Assembly (NCBI GenBank): GCA_027475525.1
Contig: JAMWFC010000080.1
Location: forward strand, 558,001 to 622,000
DNA: 64,000 nt
Direction of reading: 5' to 3'
DNA from: Macrolepiota albuminosa
Lineage: Eukaryota; Basidiomycota; Agaricomycetes; Agaricales; Agaricaceae
Shown: in pieces, positions 20,430-33,331 of the stretch
How the letters are laid out: each line of letters starts with the position of its first letter
How positions within the stretch are numbered: the stretch's first letter is position 1
The notes under the pieces: model-generated
The model's input: the letters and a program-made list of their open reading frames with translations, nothing else
Databases searched by the model: none
Told to the model about the DNA's origin: nothing
Made by a program: the position numbers and the translations under genes

Positions 20430-22972
20430 TTAATAGGCAAAGGCTTGGTAGTTTCCAGAGAGTAAATAACTTAGGCTAAAGTTTGTTGAAATTCTCTACA
20501 TCTCAGAATATTGTATATTTTGAAAAGTAACCCTCTTCAATCCATCAAGTTTATTGTCAGCACTAGTGTGCATTAGAAGTAACTTTCTAAGGCTTCAAAA
20601 AAGCCTGAGAACTATCAGTAATACTTACACCAAGTACTACATCTGAAGCTTACTGTGAGGGGCTTTGGCTTAAAAAGTTTATCAATAAGAAACACTATCA
20701 TTAAGTTCAATTTTGAAGACCATCAAGTCAGGTTCATATATTAAGGTTAATTCAAGATATCATTTGCACTAAGAGTATCTACTCTAGAAAAACTAAAGAG
20801 AACAGTGCTCAAGCAACAAGTCAACACTACAGAGCAAGCATGCAAGCCCACTACTCAGAGCAGCAAAACCACAACACTCAATAATGCTGAGAACCCTGAA
20901 CAGATCTTAAGATTAAGCAGAAGACAACCATCCAAAAATAAAAATAGCAATGTATCAAGTATACAAAATATGTCAAAAGTTACAAGACAAAAATTGCCTC
21001 TATCTACAAGCTGAGATGCAACCCATTTCACTTATACTCAGCCTACAGAAGTCCAGTGCTCCTCCAGAAGGTGGAGAGCCTCTTCAAAGCTACAGGAATA
21101 AGTGATGATAGGGAGAAAAAGAAAAGAGTAACAGAATATGTGGATGCAGAGACAGACAGTGAGTAGAGAGATTTGAACAGTTTTAGTGATAGGTCAAGTT
21201 GGGAGATCTTTGTCAAAGAAGTCCAAGATTTATATCCAGAGGCAATCTCTGAGAAAATAAGTGTGGCTGTACTTGACATGATCTGCCAGAAACATGCCCA
21301 ATTAGGCTAAAATGACTCTGAGATAATACATGCACTTGTTTGGGAGTTAGTTAGGGTATCATATCTTTCAGAGTGAAGAAAAGGGAATTCCAAAGGGGGG
21401 TCAGTAATTCATGAAGACTGTGTAGCTACCTTCTTGAAACAGCTTCTACCAGAAAATAGGTCAGAAGTAGTCTATGTGGCCAGAGACTTACAAGTGTTAA
21501 GGTCTCTATACCCTAGTAAGAATGACCAAGCTAAGATAGAGGCTATATTGGATAGTAGGTCCCGGATTGTGTGCATGACCCTTGGACAAGGCTTTAAGTT
21601 TGAAATTGACTTGGGATCCTGATATAAGGTTGTCACGCTATCAGGGATCTTAATACTAGGAATAAAACTGCACTACCAACTTTTGAGAGAAGCAAGGCAG
21701 CCCCTAATAGTAACAAGGAGGAATTGAGAAAAGCTTCAGCCTTGAGAAGTTGACTCCAGATGAAAGAGAGGCTGCAGTGATGATAGAGGGGAGTGAGAAG
21801 GAAGGTTTCTGGATTAAGAGGTACTGTGTTAAAGAGATCCACATCTATCTGAATTTAGACCTACTGGGAGGTACACTGAGGATTGCAAGCAGATTATTGA
21901 CCAAGCATATGAAGGGGAGTATCTATGGCCAGAAGAGAGGAAGTTGCTGCACCAGTTGATGATGCAGCAGAATGAGGCCTTTGCATGGAATGACAGCCAG
22001 AAGATGAAGTTTAAAGAGGAATACTTTTGACCTGTTGTTATGCCAGTAGTACTGCACTAGCCCTGGGTGTTGAAAAACAGACCTATATCTCCTGGAAAGT
22101 ACAATGACCTCTGCAAGAAGATTAAGAGGAAGTTGGAAGCAGGGGTTTATAAGAGGTCAAACTCCTCATATAGATCACAGTGGTTTGTTGTTCTGAAGAA
22201 GAATGGAAAAAGTCTAAAGATTGTGCATAGTTTAGATAGAATCTTTAAACAAGGTTACTATAGCCTAGTCTGAAGTCACCTGCTACAGAAGAACTAGCCA
22301 ACAATTTTGCTGGAAGAGCTTGTAAAAAAATATGTGATTTCTGTATTGGATATGATGAAAGAACTTAGGAGCCCCTAAGTCTAAAAACTATACTATCTTT
22401 CTGACACCTTATGGAGCCCTAAGATTGGTGACATTACCAATGGGATGGACTAATTCAGTTCCCATCTTCCATAATAATGTTACTTATATCTTGCAAGATG
22501 AGATATCACATGTCACTTGGCCTCATATTGATGATGTTCCAATAAGAGGACCTGAGACTAGATATGAGTTAGAAAGAGGATGATATGAGACTATTGCAGA
22601 GAATGAAGGGATTAGGTGTTTTGTATAGGAGCACCTGAACAATGTGATTAGAGTTGTTCAGTGCAACAAGTATGCTGGAGAAATCTTCTTAGGAACTAAG
22701 TCTGTGCTATATGCAGATGAAATCGCTGTAGTAGGACACCTGTGTTCTTATGAGGGGCACAAGCCAAAAACAAAGAGATATGCAGTGGTCATGAGTTGGG
22801 GAGACTGCCACAATGTCTCTGAAGTTAGGAAATTCCTGGGAACTTGTGGTATGTTCAGGATGTTCATCCAAGACTATGCCAAGATCTCAGAGCCTATTAA
22901 TAGGTTAACTAAAAATGATGTGGCTTTTGTCTGGGAGGAAGAATAAAAGGAGGCCATGAAGGAAATGAAGAG
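20430..22972 (+). pseudogene. Ty3/gypsy gag-pol relic, second fungal family
   Basis: The fragments, read in order, match the plan of the common Agaricomycete gypsy polyprotein. A protease-like AILDSRSRIVCM lies near 21548. The RT start SNSSYRSQWFVVLKKNGKS lies near 22160-22220, followed by LPMGWTNSVPVFH near 22430. RT tail FLGTCGMFRMFIQDYAK is near 22830-22880. Multiple stops; dead. It is cut at 22972 by an LTR-B fragment. 20430-20800 is poorly readable. Confidence 0.75.
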
Positions 22973-23336
22973 TGTAGGGATGACCTCTGAAGACTATGGT
23001 TCAGTCACACAGCTGGCAGAAAGAGATCCATAGTATATTAGAGTATACTAACAATATCATAATAACTACTCACCTGGCAGAGGGCAGACTTTGGAAGTCA
23101 GAAAAGAAAACTCCAGCTTATGTAAGCAGTTTAGATGCAGTGTTGAAGAGGCCACACTTGTCTGAATGATAGCTAAAGAACCAGAGCACCTCAAAGGCTA
23201 AAAGTAGTACTAATAGATAGTATTGAAAGAATAGAAACAGTAAAGTGAAAGAATGGCAGAAGAAATAAGAAAATGAATAAAAGTAGAATGAAGGAATAAG
23301 GAATGAAAGAGGGAAGAAATGAGAAGTCCCCTGACA
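22973..23336 (-). repeat. LTR-B copy with internal deletion
   Basis: Both LTR ends are present (minus orientation, TGTAGGG.. at 22973 to ..CTGACA at 23336), but about 155 bp of the middle are missing. The flanks AAGAG and GTTAT do not match. Confidence 0.8.
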
Positions 23337-24000
23337 GTTATACTGAATATTTCTCAGATAGAAAATACATTTGTTGGTGCATGAAACACAACTAGGAAGT
23401 AAAATGTAGGGTTGACCTACCACATGACTGAGTAATTATCTGTCATTACCTGCCTTAACAGTCATGTATATAAACATACTCTCATTCTACATGCAGTATT
23501 GTACACATTTGACATGGTAAGTATTTGTTATTGCCATCTTCACACAATGTGCCCAAATCTAACTGTGACAGACTCAGATACAAAAGATACTTATATCTTT
23601 GGTGAAGATTACACTTTTGAAGATGAATATGATGATCAATTTCTAAAAGAAGTTGAACAGGTTGAGTTTGAAAGTATGTGTTGGAAAGTAGTGATATAGA
23701 TTTTTACAGGCTCCTCTCTGAGCAAGGCTTCAAGGTTGTTGACAGGGCTACAGAATCAAGATAATCAAGATGGAATATTCTCTGAGCAAATGCAATATAA
23801 GCACCTTAGTTGTGCTGTTAAGTGCTCAAATAGACATAAGTTGCCATTAAACTCATCTATACAATACACTGAACATGGATATAGAGCCATTTCCCATTCA
23901 AAGGCAGGCTAATGATAGCAACAATGAAGAACTGTTGTTCCAGTGTAAGTTTAATTCACCTTTTCATTGATACAAGCCAAGCTTACTTACTATTTTTAGT
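23337..24000. other. AT-rich sequence, no gene recognised
   Basis: A 66-codon acidic frame (23499-23699, EDYTFEDEYDDQFLKEVEQ) is present but not recognised. This is the last part of the AT-rich transposon zone. Confidence 0.4.
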
Positions 24001-24900
24001 ATTGACAGACAACTTCTCAAGCATCGCCATGTTGTCCCCAATGAAGAGCGCAAAAGGGAAGCCGTTCGTAGTTGCCGCCGTTGCAGAAGGGCTGAGTGCC
24101 CTGGATATAGTGATACCTTGCTCTGTGAGATGCCCTGTACTGTACCAAAATGTGGCCAGTTTCAGGGCTGTCGAGGCGTAGATCGTGGTAGACAATGTAC
24201 TTTTCTACGTACTACATGATTTGCCTTAATTTTGTTCCTTTTTTCTATTTTTTATTTTTTTCCAGGGCCTGAAATAGCCAGCAAAGTGGGAGGTAAACCA
24301 AGTGTAGTGATGGATTCACAAGCTGCCGGTTCGAACCACGTTGAGGTTGACGCCCTTCCAAAGGCAGGTACGGCATGCAGGAGGGGTGTATTTTTGACGT
24401 GTGATATTGGTGTGACTACAAGCTGTTAAGTTCGAACCATCAATATTCTGAAAACAATATTCAGATAAAATTCAGTGGTTATCTTGTCAAAACTCACGGA
24501 AAGTTTGTAATTCCTTCAAAATTTGCGACAGGGTAGAATTAGAGCAAAACCTACTCAAAACATTTAAGTTTTGTGGGTATTCTGTCGATGCCAGAATCTT
24601 ACGATTTGTCTCGTTGCCTCGTGAGAAACAGGCAAGTCCTATTTGGCAGGATCCTCTACCAAAATCCAGTATAAATAACTGTCGACAATCAATCGTGGCC
24701 CCTTTCACACGCATCAACTCTCCAACTTCTAATCATACACTCGTTATGTTGACTACTGGATGCCTCAAGCACTACAAAAGTTTTTCAATCCATTTTAGTT
24801 TCCTTCACAGGACCTTGGTGCACGTTAAAGGTGTGAGAAGCGTTAATCTGAAATCGTACTGTAATTTGTGACGACATGCTATGTCTCAGACTATGAATAG
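24001..24900. other. Host-type sequence, unassigned
   Basis: Base composition turns to normal here. 24001-24181 has an open frame (plus) and TTTTTTCCAG at about 24254-24264 looks like a splice acceptor, so exons are possible. I cannot name a product. Confidence 0.3.
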
Positions 24901-24973
24901 CTACATATAACTGCTCCCATGTCATTTTGTTCCTATTTTACCACACTACCCACGACCAACATCAACTAATACT

Positions 24974-25724
24974 ATGGCCGACAAGAATCTTCAAGAAGGC
25001 GACGAAGGTCAGTTTGAACTCGCCTTCTTTGACCACTAGCTTTTCACGTTTGAAAAAAGTCTCCTGGAAGTGGGGTACTTCAGAGCCCACTGGAATTGTA
25101 GCCGAAATGAAGACGGAGGGGAAACTCGAGATCGAAACTAAGGGGAAACTGGTTCACAAGAACGCCGACCCCTCTAATCCCGCTGTTCACGTCGAGCGCG
25201 CCGGAAACGACGTTGTCAAACGTGCTAGCGAACTCACTAAGCTTGGCTCGTCTGCTGAGGGGGATTCCGTAGAAGCTCATACGCAGGGCGAGCATAGTGA
25301 TGTCGAGGAGGGAGAAAAACAGGAATCTACTGAGACGCCAGCGTCGAAGAAGAAAGCTCCTCGCAAGAAGTCAAATGCGGCTGCCACCATTGGCGAGAAG
25401 CGTGCAGTAGAGGAGGCAACCAACGGTGTCGAAGGAGTTGTGGAAGAATCTACTGGCAAAAAAACGAAAAAGCCGAAGACCACTAAGGCTGGTGAAGGGG
25501 GCCAGAAGAAGGGGCCAGGGCGTCCTAGGAAAGATTCTAAGGCAAAGAAACACGCGGAAAGGGACGCGAAAGAAGCTGATGCTGCTGTATCTGGCGAAGG
25601 TACGACTGCAACGAAGAAGAGAACGCCTGGACGCCCCAAGAAATCTGACGCCTCCGATCATCATCCCGCTGAGATTGTTGCTGATGCAGATGCCCCGGCA
25701 GCGAACACACGATCCAAAGACTGA
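24974..25724 (+). CDS. HVA1/TUDOR-domain protein with two AT-hooks
   Basis: Two exons, 24974-25007 and 25060-25724; intron 25008-25059 (52 bp, GTCAGT..AAAAAG). The join reads MADKNLQEGDE then VSWKWGTSEPTG, so the start is at ATG 24974, not at the longer unspliced frame. Predicted length 232 aa. The N-terminal 65 or so residues match the short TUDOR-like domain of fungal HVA1 proteins (GD.VSWKWG..P.G, NPAVHVER.GNDVVK). The C-terminal two thirds is Lys/Glu/Ala-rich with two AT-hooks (KKGPGRPRKDS near residue 180, KRTPGRPKKSD near 210) and basic clusters, suggesting nuclear minor-groove DNA binding. The Pfam-style name (hypervirulence associated) is only a family label and does not imply virulence. 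A weak TATA-like CATATAAC lies about 70 bp upstream. Confidence 0.85.
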
Positions 25725-27382
25725 TTGAGGCTGTATCTATTTCCAATGATAGTTACCCGAGAGATAGTATATTCCAGATCTTATATCGATGTTTAACTGT
25801 TCCGGTACATGCAACATATTCCTTCCGGTCACGTTTAGAACTTCTTGAAATCATTCGTAATGCCGATGCTGAAGGTAGTGAAACGCATCTAGTTAGCGCA
25901 AGTTTGTTTATTTTTTGCCCTGAATGTATCCAGACGCAGGTCGTCTAGAGAAATTGACTTTACGCGGTCTGTAAGTTCAATGAACACCAATTTGGAAGAC
26001 TGCAAGTTGCTTTGTGACCTAGCACAGAGTACTCTTACCACGAATCATCGCATGGGCGCCCCGGTTTCCACGCCCAGCTCCTGTGACAACTCACTCCATG
26101 AATTGACCACAGGGGTATAGAAATCGACTCGGTATATTGGGATTTGAATCAGCCTCCGTATTGTGCGTTACGTATTCAGACATCGTTCCCAATTTATAAG
26201 TGGTAATACAGTATCCAAACGCCGGCACATTGTTCAACGAATGACTCTTCGAGCGAATCGCGGAATAGAAATATTTGCTTTGTAGCCAGGTCAGCACTTC
26301 CTATGTCCGGGAGAGAGGTAATTTGAGACGCCATAGCGTAGTATCTGAAGCTCTTATGGCAAACCATACCGTGACGGATATCTTGTAAGGTTTAAAAGGG
26401 AGACTCGTTCATTGCTAGTTAGAGCTGATTAATCGGGTAAGCATCCGTATCTATCCCAAGTCAGTCAGAGACTTAGGAGACTCGTTCATTGCTAGTTAGA
26501 GCTGATTAATCGGGTAAGCATCCGTATCTATCCCAAGTCAGTCAGAGACTTAGTTATTCTCAAAGCTGGTAGGCAACCAACTAAGGATAAAGGACACTTG
26601 AGATCGACGTCATCTAGTTCATAGGTATATTTTCATCCATGTCCTGCATCCAGTTGCTTTAGTGTCGCGAATAAGCAGCCTCCGACATGTGTAGGCTCGA
26701 AGCATAGCCAACAACGTCACCAAATTCCAGGTAGTACTTCCTATTAACTGTTATGATATCTATCCTTGAGTGTAACCAGTATGTATGGTTCGATGCATCA
26801 CTGGAAACCATTCATCCCTAGGATCATGAGGACCGAAGTTCTAGCTAAGCTATTCAGAATACCTATCCAGCCAAGAAGTTTCAGAGTGCCTTGTGGTTGC
26901 TCCCTGTGCAAAAGAACTCATACGAGTACTAGTTTGTCCCATTGTCAATCTTTCCCAAGGCACTTCAGTACGACGTTTGTGGTTACGACAGATACAGTCA
27001 GGATTTTTTTTGTAGCTCGATCCACTTGACGTTTGAGGTAGAACCAAAGAATTTCAGGGGATCTCGAGTTGCTTCTAGTGTAGTATGTAGTATCGTTAAC
27101 AGGAGGACTTATAACATGTAAGATGACCGAGAAGGTGAAACTGTCGTCACGCCAAGGGTCACAGTTCAAGTTCTGGCTCCGATTGAAAAGCCGATGGATG
27201 CTGCCAGTCTGCCTAATCCTCGTCTATTGCTCATCCTTCTCTTGCCAGTTCTGATACATTGAAAACAGCCTTAGCGGGAGGATAAACTTGTAGAAAGCAA
27301 ATTTCTCATCGCGCCACAACCGAGACAAGTATCCCCGCCGTTTACGGTCCGGATCCCGACTAAACATTAGGTAATTAATACT
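25725..27382. other. Intergenic or unassigned host sequence
   Basis: Open frames such as minus 26091-26297 and minus 26945-27169 do not resemble a family I know. A 77-bp duplication (26399-26552) lies here. Confidence 0.3.
26399..26552. repeat. 77-bp tandem duplication N
   Basis: Copies 26399-26475 and 26476-26552 are identical, in non-transposon sequence. Confidence 0.95.
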
Positions 27383-28530
27383 TTATAATTTTAATCTCCA
27401 CCGAATTCTTCTCAACCTATCCCTGTCCTTCTCTTCCAAGAATTGGAGCCTCGCGATGCCTTGAACAACATTGACATCTACTCTATCGCCCTCCCATCCT
27501 TGCTTATCTCGAGACCATCCTCCAAGCTCGCCGACAAAGTAGCTTCGCGCAGTGGCTGTTTCACTCATGATTGTGGCATTTGCGGAGAATCCTCGAGAAA
27601 GAGATATGTGCAAATCCAAATCACCGGCAACAACTGTAATAGTTACAAGACCATGAAATGATTTGGGTATGTGGATGGCATGATAGCCATCAATTCCTGA
27701 CGCACTTAGATGAAAGGCTGGTCGTGGAAGTTTGGGGGTGTACTACAGGGCATCATCATCATCAGTCGTCTATCTCTCGCTCTACCTGAATTTCCTGGAC
27801 TCACGATTTTTCCGATCAGAGGAAATGTGGTACCGTTACTTCCTTTAATTTTCAAATCAAGCGTTGTTCGTATGGGGACATTATCGTTGTTTTCTCCAGC
27901 CTCTCCAACCAGGAATATATGGACATCGATTCCTCCATTTTCGACCTCCAGCTTTAAATTTTTGCGGTATCTGTTCCCTTCGTCTCTCCCATTGATAGCG
28001 GCTTGAGACAACAATGCTGCCGGTATATGAAGATATGGATTCACCGTATAGTTCCCCGTAATTGAGGCGCTGCTCTTGTAAAAGGAAAATGCTCGTCTTT
28101 TCGCCGTGCTTTTGCGCGATAGTGAGACGTAGTTGGTAGGTTTGAGCCTTGTGTCAGTGGAATCCGTCGCTATCGTTCGACTGCGAGGTTCTGTGGGTTC
28201 GGGGTCGGCTGTGGTGCTGATAGACGTTCCACGGACGTAGTAATATTGCAGGTTTTCTGGTAACGTGGCTGAGTCACTGCAAGGCAGGGAGGTAAGCCGT
28301 CGGCGGGGGACATTGGTTTGCTCTGATACACTTTCATGAAAGTGTACGTCTGAACGTCTGGGTGTGTCGCTCGCATTCGACGCTCTAGGTGGCCAGGGAA
28401 AAGGCAAAGATCGTGCTGATACCATGTCGTCATTTGAAACGCTGATGTGAGTCTCAAAGGACTGTATTGGCGAAATTTCAATGGAATATTCGGGGGGTGC
28501 AGAGTTGTGTTCATCATGAGAGGTTGCCAT
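27383..28530 (-). CDS. DUF7330-type fungal protein
   Basis: Minus strand, exons 28530-27805 and 27742-27383; intron 27804-27743 (62 bp) with a consensus GTGAGT donor and TGTAG acceptor, phase 0. Predicted length 361 aa. Residues 1-150 are Ser/Pro/Thr-rich and probably disordered. The C-terminal half has ASITGNYTVNPYL, KNLKLEVENGGIDVHIFLVG, TTLDLKIKG, then after the intron GYHAIHIPKSFHG and ARSYFVGELGGW. This matches my recollection of the basidiomycete DUF7330 family, whose function is unknown. No signal peptide or membrane helix seen. The splice model rests on the domain continuing across the junction. Confidence 0.75.
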
Positions 28531-28985
28531 TGCCAGAGTTGTGGAACGTTGGGTTCATCGAGGCGTGTTCGTTGCGAAGAATTTTCGTTTACGTAAAGGT
28601 AAGGCGATATGTACCTTGAGGCAGGTGCATGGAAGTATTGAGTTAATTTAGCGTCATCAACATGGTTCGATGTTGTTGAGGAAGGCGATGAAACCCCAGT
28701 TGAGTAATCAAAGAATATTTCTGGTGAAGATAGACGTAGTATCTACTTATATCGACAAGGAAATTGAATAATGAAGGTTCATCTCGGTTGGTATCAATGC
28801 GTCCCTTATTCTATTGAACTTAGGCTTGAGCATAATTTAAGAATTCATAATCCCAGGTGGACACACGTGATTCTTGTACATTAGATTCTCTGTTTTGAAG
28901 CCTTTATGATTACTAATTATTCTTTCCTGACTCTCGATTATAACTAGTACTCGCTGACTAGAGCACGAGATCAGCTTAAGGAGAG
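28531..28985. other. Intergenic, nothing recognised
   Basis: Between two minus-strand genes; it should hold the promoter of 27383-28530. No clear TATA box. Confidence 0.4.
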
Positions 28986-29390
28986 TTACAAGTCAGAAAT
29001 CAAGATACCTTGCAATCTCTTCCATCTGCTCTTGCCTCCGTATAGAGCTCCAACACTGGCTCCCTTGGCAGTGAGCATGAGTCCGTTAGAGCTGATCCTG
29101 TCATCACCAACTTGAGTCAGAAAAATGAAGAACGTATACCCGAATTCGTACATGTATGTGCCATCGTTATCCTCCGAGATCCTCCAGGGCTTGGGAAATC
29201 CGCCTGTAAAGATAATTTCTCCTTCAGGCAGTCCAGACGAGACTATAGATAGCCCAAGGCACTGGTGAAAGGCGATGTTCACAATCTGGTAGTCCTTGCC
29301 ATCCTGTATAACCCGCCACTTGATGACAGAGTGAATGCAGTCAGAAATTGTTTCAGGAGAGGAACAAAGAAAGGTACCTTTTGGCTGCAT
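28986..29390 (-). CDS. Small protein, possibly beta-trefoil lectin-like
   Basis: Open frame of 134 codons starting at ATG 29390. A TATATATAATGG element lies on the minus strand about 60 bp upstream (29447-29459), supporting this start. The sequence has a repeated pattern of short hydrophobic strands and W/Q positions (KWRVIQDGKDYQIVN, PKPWRISEDNDGTYMYEFG, RWKRLQG) that recalls fungal ricin-B or mycocypin-type beta-trefoils. Those are usually about 140-150 aa, cytosolic and defensive. No signal peptide. The similarity is only a pattern, so the function is a guess. A short N-terminal intron cannot be excluded. Confidence 0.4.
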   Translation of the reverse strand: MQPKGTFLCSSPETISDCIHSVIKWRVIQDGKDYQIVNIAFHQCLGLSIVSSGLPEGEIIFTGGFPKPWRISEDNDGTYMYEFGYTFFIFLTQVGDDRISSNGLMLTAKGASVGALYGGKSRWKRLQGILISDL

Positions 29391-31096
29391 GAATTCGTGT
29401 TGTTACTGAGAACAACTGAGAGATGAGTCGCATGAGTAGGTCTATACCATTATATATAACGATAAGCCTCACGCTTCAATTCCCCACAGTCGTCGATAAC
29501 TCCTAACGCCTGGTCATCTTCGTGGAGAAACTGAAAGACCTTCATCGGACAAGTTCCGTGGAGAGTAGGGTTGATGAACACAATGGCTTGCAAGGGATCG
29601 CCTTTATATACGAACACTCCGGCAATAACACATTAATCCATATTGTAATACGGTCACATAATTTCATGTTACTCTCCAGAATTCCCCAGTTGTAATGTAG
29701 ATCGAGCCGAGCCAAACTTGAGCGTTTAAGCCGGGAGTGGGGCCGGGTACTCAATATCTGCAGAATTTTCTCTCGAAAGCTGGACTCATTAAGGCCGAGC
29801 CGGGCCCCAGTCATTGCCTAGTCTTACGGTTGTCAAAATATATCTAGACTTGGACGTCACAGCGAATCACTCAACAGTTGAACTTGCATCTTACCTGTCG
29901 CACATCATGGAAGATACATCTACCGGCATGTATAACATTACTCTGGGTAATAAAATGAGGAAAATGGGTGTGAAGACCATTTTGTAGTACATCCTGCATT
30001 GTAATGAATATCACAGATCAACACGATCTTGGGTGGTACTCCGATTGAGTCATATTTGAGATCAATTGTCCAGCTAACGATGCGAAAAATTGGATTTAGC
30101 GGCATCAATTTCTGCACATGAAGCTGACAATGAGTCGCAATTGCAGCAAGATACATTAGAATGCTTCTTTGGGATACTCTATGTTTCGCCAGCTATCCAA
30201 CAGTTCCTAACTTCTCGGTTGATTTTACTAGTCATGGGTCAATGTCATGCCTCACGTCGGTTATGGCGTTGAACAGGATACCTCTATCAGTTAGATGATT
30301 TCCCATGAGTATGAGGTTCGGGGAATGAATTCACACGGAGAATGATTCCAAGTCCCACCGGTACTCAAGAAATCAACGACATTGTAAGTCAATATTGGTG
30401 ATCTGTAATTATTTTCAATTCTTCCGGCAGGATCAAGGCGGTGGAGGATCTGGTACATGACACAGTGTCTACATTTTGTCAGTGAAGAGTCACTCCGGCT
30501 GTCAAGGACGTGTAAGAACTGACTTTGCACACCGTAACTGGATCTCTTCCGAGCAGCATGTTTCCCTTCCAGTGCCAAGCAAAACAAGGAAACCACCAAG
30601 ATCAAATAGGTAAACTGGTACATAGGTAGCATTTGAAAGCTGTATGTCACGGCTGCCGTGACCCGAGTCAACTTGTGACACTACAGGAAGCGGGAAATTC
30701 CTGCTTTCTGGCAGCTGTTCGTCAAATTCGCATCTGCTGCAGGAGATACTTACAATAGCTTTGTTCGACATGAGAAGGTTAGGCGCTTGGTAGTGGCTCA
30801 GGGAGCTGACTCTGCCATGCAGCACCAGGAAGAAAAGAACACGAGGTATGTTAAAGCCTCTTCACCCCTCACGCAGTATCTCAAGACATTGCAAGCGATC
30901 CTCAGGCTATCAAAAAATTTCACAGCCCTTGTCCATGAGACGTGTGCGACAAGTGTACACAGTACAAGTCTCCGTACTTCCAGAACTATCCGTCAATAAT
31001 TCTGATTACCAAAGAGATCCTGCAACATTTTTCAGGGAAGAAAAGTTCTCATGAGTTTTGGGTCCGTCTTAGAGGAAGGGAACCTCTCCAATCCAT
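29391..31096. other. Unassigned host sequence
   Basis: Several short frames on both strands (for example minus 29938-30156, minus 30291-30671 with one hydrophobic stretch YQFTYLILVVSLFCLAL). None forms a convincing gene. Confidence 0.3.
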
Positions 31097-31608
31097 TCAG
31101 TTTGTCAATATCAAAATCCCAAGCATCGAGTTCCTCCGTAAAACATGCTCGAGAGGTATATCCCCTAAGTCGCGACGAAGGATCTCAAGTTCCTCGTCCC
31201 ATACATGCTCAACGAGATGCTGTTCCAGGTCACGAAGGAAGAGACCGACGTCATCCTGCTCATTGAGCGCGCGGCTTCTGCCAACCATATTATTGTACAC
31301 GCTCAACAACGTTCTTGCGTGTTGTGCCACAGCGCTTCCGGCTCCTGCAGCTTGTACAGCAGTTTTCCCGAAACTCCTAAGCTTGTGCGTCAGGCTTTTC
31401 ACATGACTTTCGTTCTTCATATTCTCCCTGACCGTAATGAGCAGCGTTTACGAATTCTGCGGCATGGTTGAGGCCCTTAGCAATTCCCTTGGCGATGCGC
31501 GCGAGGGAATCTTTTGGCGAGGCAGAGACGAGAGTAACACTGCCGAGGAAGGCGGCAACGACCACAGTGGTGGGGAAACTTTGGATAGCTTGCCTTGCCT
31601 GAGCTCAG
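31097..31608 (-). CDS. Unrecognised protein, partial exons
   Basis: Two overlapping minus-strand frames look coding. The upstream one (to about 31378) has TVVVAAFLGSVTLVSA followed by an amphipathic stretch (DSLARIAKGIAKGLNHAAEF) and begins after a CTCAG acceptor-like site near 31608. The second (31420-31097) has LFLRDLEQHLVEHVWDEELE. They are in different frames, so an intron or frameshift near 31390-31420 is required. The hydrophobic segment plus charged helices suggests a small membrane-associated or cell-death-type helical protein. I do not recognise the family, and the gene ends are unknown. Confidence 0.35.
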
Positions 31609-31793
31609 GGTATGCCCTAGAGTGGGTTCCTCATACATATCATATCGTTCATATCCAAATCTGGTCCATGGCAGTAGATATTTCCTAGGAAAGGACGGCT
31701 CTAAAAAGGCGTGAGAAATCCGTATGATTCGCATGCGAATCATAATCCATCCCTACAAACAAACCCTTACAACCCCCAGCACAACCCCTGACG

Positions 31794-33324
31794 CCCAGTG
31801 AGAACTGGATCTGGAGCCGACTGAAAATATCCGAGTAGGTCCGGATGTGTATGTTTCAGATATTGCATATAAAATCAGAAATATTTCTGAAGTCATCTGA
31901 GGCTGGACGAAAGGTTCTGACACCATCCAAATAGCTTATCCTGTCGTATCATAGATGTTCTGAAATAATCTGAATTGTAACAATAATTTATTGCTATTTC
32001 TAATTTAGATACAATCTGATTCTGTCTGAAAATATCTATACTAAAGCTGCTCCTGGTACGTAAGAATCCACACTAATAACGCACGAAACAAAATCACTAA
32101 GCCATAAACATAAAATAAGGTATAAACATACTTTCAATTTGATCTTGAGACAATGCTAAGTGATTTTTTTGGCTTTTGTTCGTTCATTCGATAATGTATT
32201 GTATATCTAGAAACGAGATGTATTAGTGTTTCAACAAGATCAATAAAATCTACCTTTTTGGTGTCAGCATCACAGGCTTTCCATACGGCCACAAACTCAG
32301 CTTGAATGCTCCATAAGATAGTCGGATTACTGTTCCAAAGATATAGACAATATATTATCAAAATAGTAAGAACTTACCGAGCTGTCATAGCTCTCTCTTT
32401 CACCTGAAGTAACTTGCTGGGTTTCTTCAGAACAATTGGTTCACTTGACAGCTGAGTAGCGGTCTCAGAAACTGATTGATGTTTGATGCTCAGCTCGATC
32501 AGCAAAATCATGGTGTTTCAGAACCAGCAAGTCAGTTGGAGCAGAAGGATGATGAATCTCAGATGCTGGTCGAGAACTTGCAGCATCAGCAAGCTTGGTA
32601 GTGAGATTACGAAAATAAGCAAGTTCGGTTCTACAAATTTATATTCTTAGTGGCATATATTCACATACAAATGTAAAAGTACATACTCAAGGCAATGTAA
32701 TTCATTTTTTGAGTGCTTGAGATCCACTTGAGATTGATTGTATGCAGTCAGGAGGTCGAGATAAGAATGATTACGCACATTTGTTAGCTCGGAATAAGCA
32801 GATGAAGGAGGGAAGAGAAAATCAGAGTCGGTTAACATCGTGGTGATTAGAATGTCTCAGTAGTTGGAACCCTCTCACATGGCCGGAGCAAAGGTCCTTC
32901 CTTAAATGTCTCGTCCCATTCAACTACATACGTGTGGAATCCCTTGTCAAAGGGAAATGCGAATTAACGTGCTCGAAATACAGGTCGACCAACTCATGTA
33001 GTAGATTGGAGGGCTGTACAGTTGTCGAGTTCGAAGGTTTACATGGCAATGATGGGATAAAAACGGACGAGTCGATTTTGCAAAGAGTCGAAGAGCTGAA
33101 AGAAGTTGAGACAGGACACGTGCTACGTTGAAAGCGTAAGGAGTGCTGTTAAATATGCACAAATAATAACACACGAGTCGGTAAACACGCTCCATGTGAT
33201 CGTGTTTAGCCGAATCTAAATTTAGTGTGTCTGGGTTTAGAATGTCAGCCTGAACCGGACCGTATCAGAAATTGTAACTATATTCAGATCCCTTCGGATC
33301 TTCCCAGAGCCAGTTTTCACTGGG
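31794..33324. mobile_element. Non-autonomous DNA transposon, hAT-like ends (1531 bp)
   Basis: Terminal inverted repeats CCCAGTGAGAACTGGATCTGG (left, from 31794) and CCCAGTGAAAACTGGCTCTGG (right, reverse complement ending 33324) differ at two places. They are flanked by a CCTGACG direct repeat (31787-31793 and 33325-33331). hAT elements often start CAGTG or CAGGG with 8-bp duplications; here I can see 7. The left subterminal region repeats TCTGA/TCTGAAA motifs. No transposase is readable inside; a minus frame at 32134-32361 is unassigned. Confidence 0.7.
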
Positions 33325-33331
33325 CCTGACG

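Noticed and set aside
24300..24380. Possible tRNA gene around GGTTCGAACC at 24329-24338
   Set aside because: No matching T-stem, D-arm or acceptor pairing could be found.
25008..25039. A 32-bp intron ending at CACTAG in the HVA1 gene
   Set aside because: Too short, and it does not join the conserved GDE-VSWKWG domain; the 52-bp intron does.
29542..29814. Minus-strand open frame of 90 codons
   Set aside because: No TATA, splice signals or family resemblance; composition not clearly coding.
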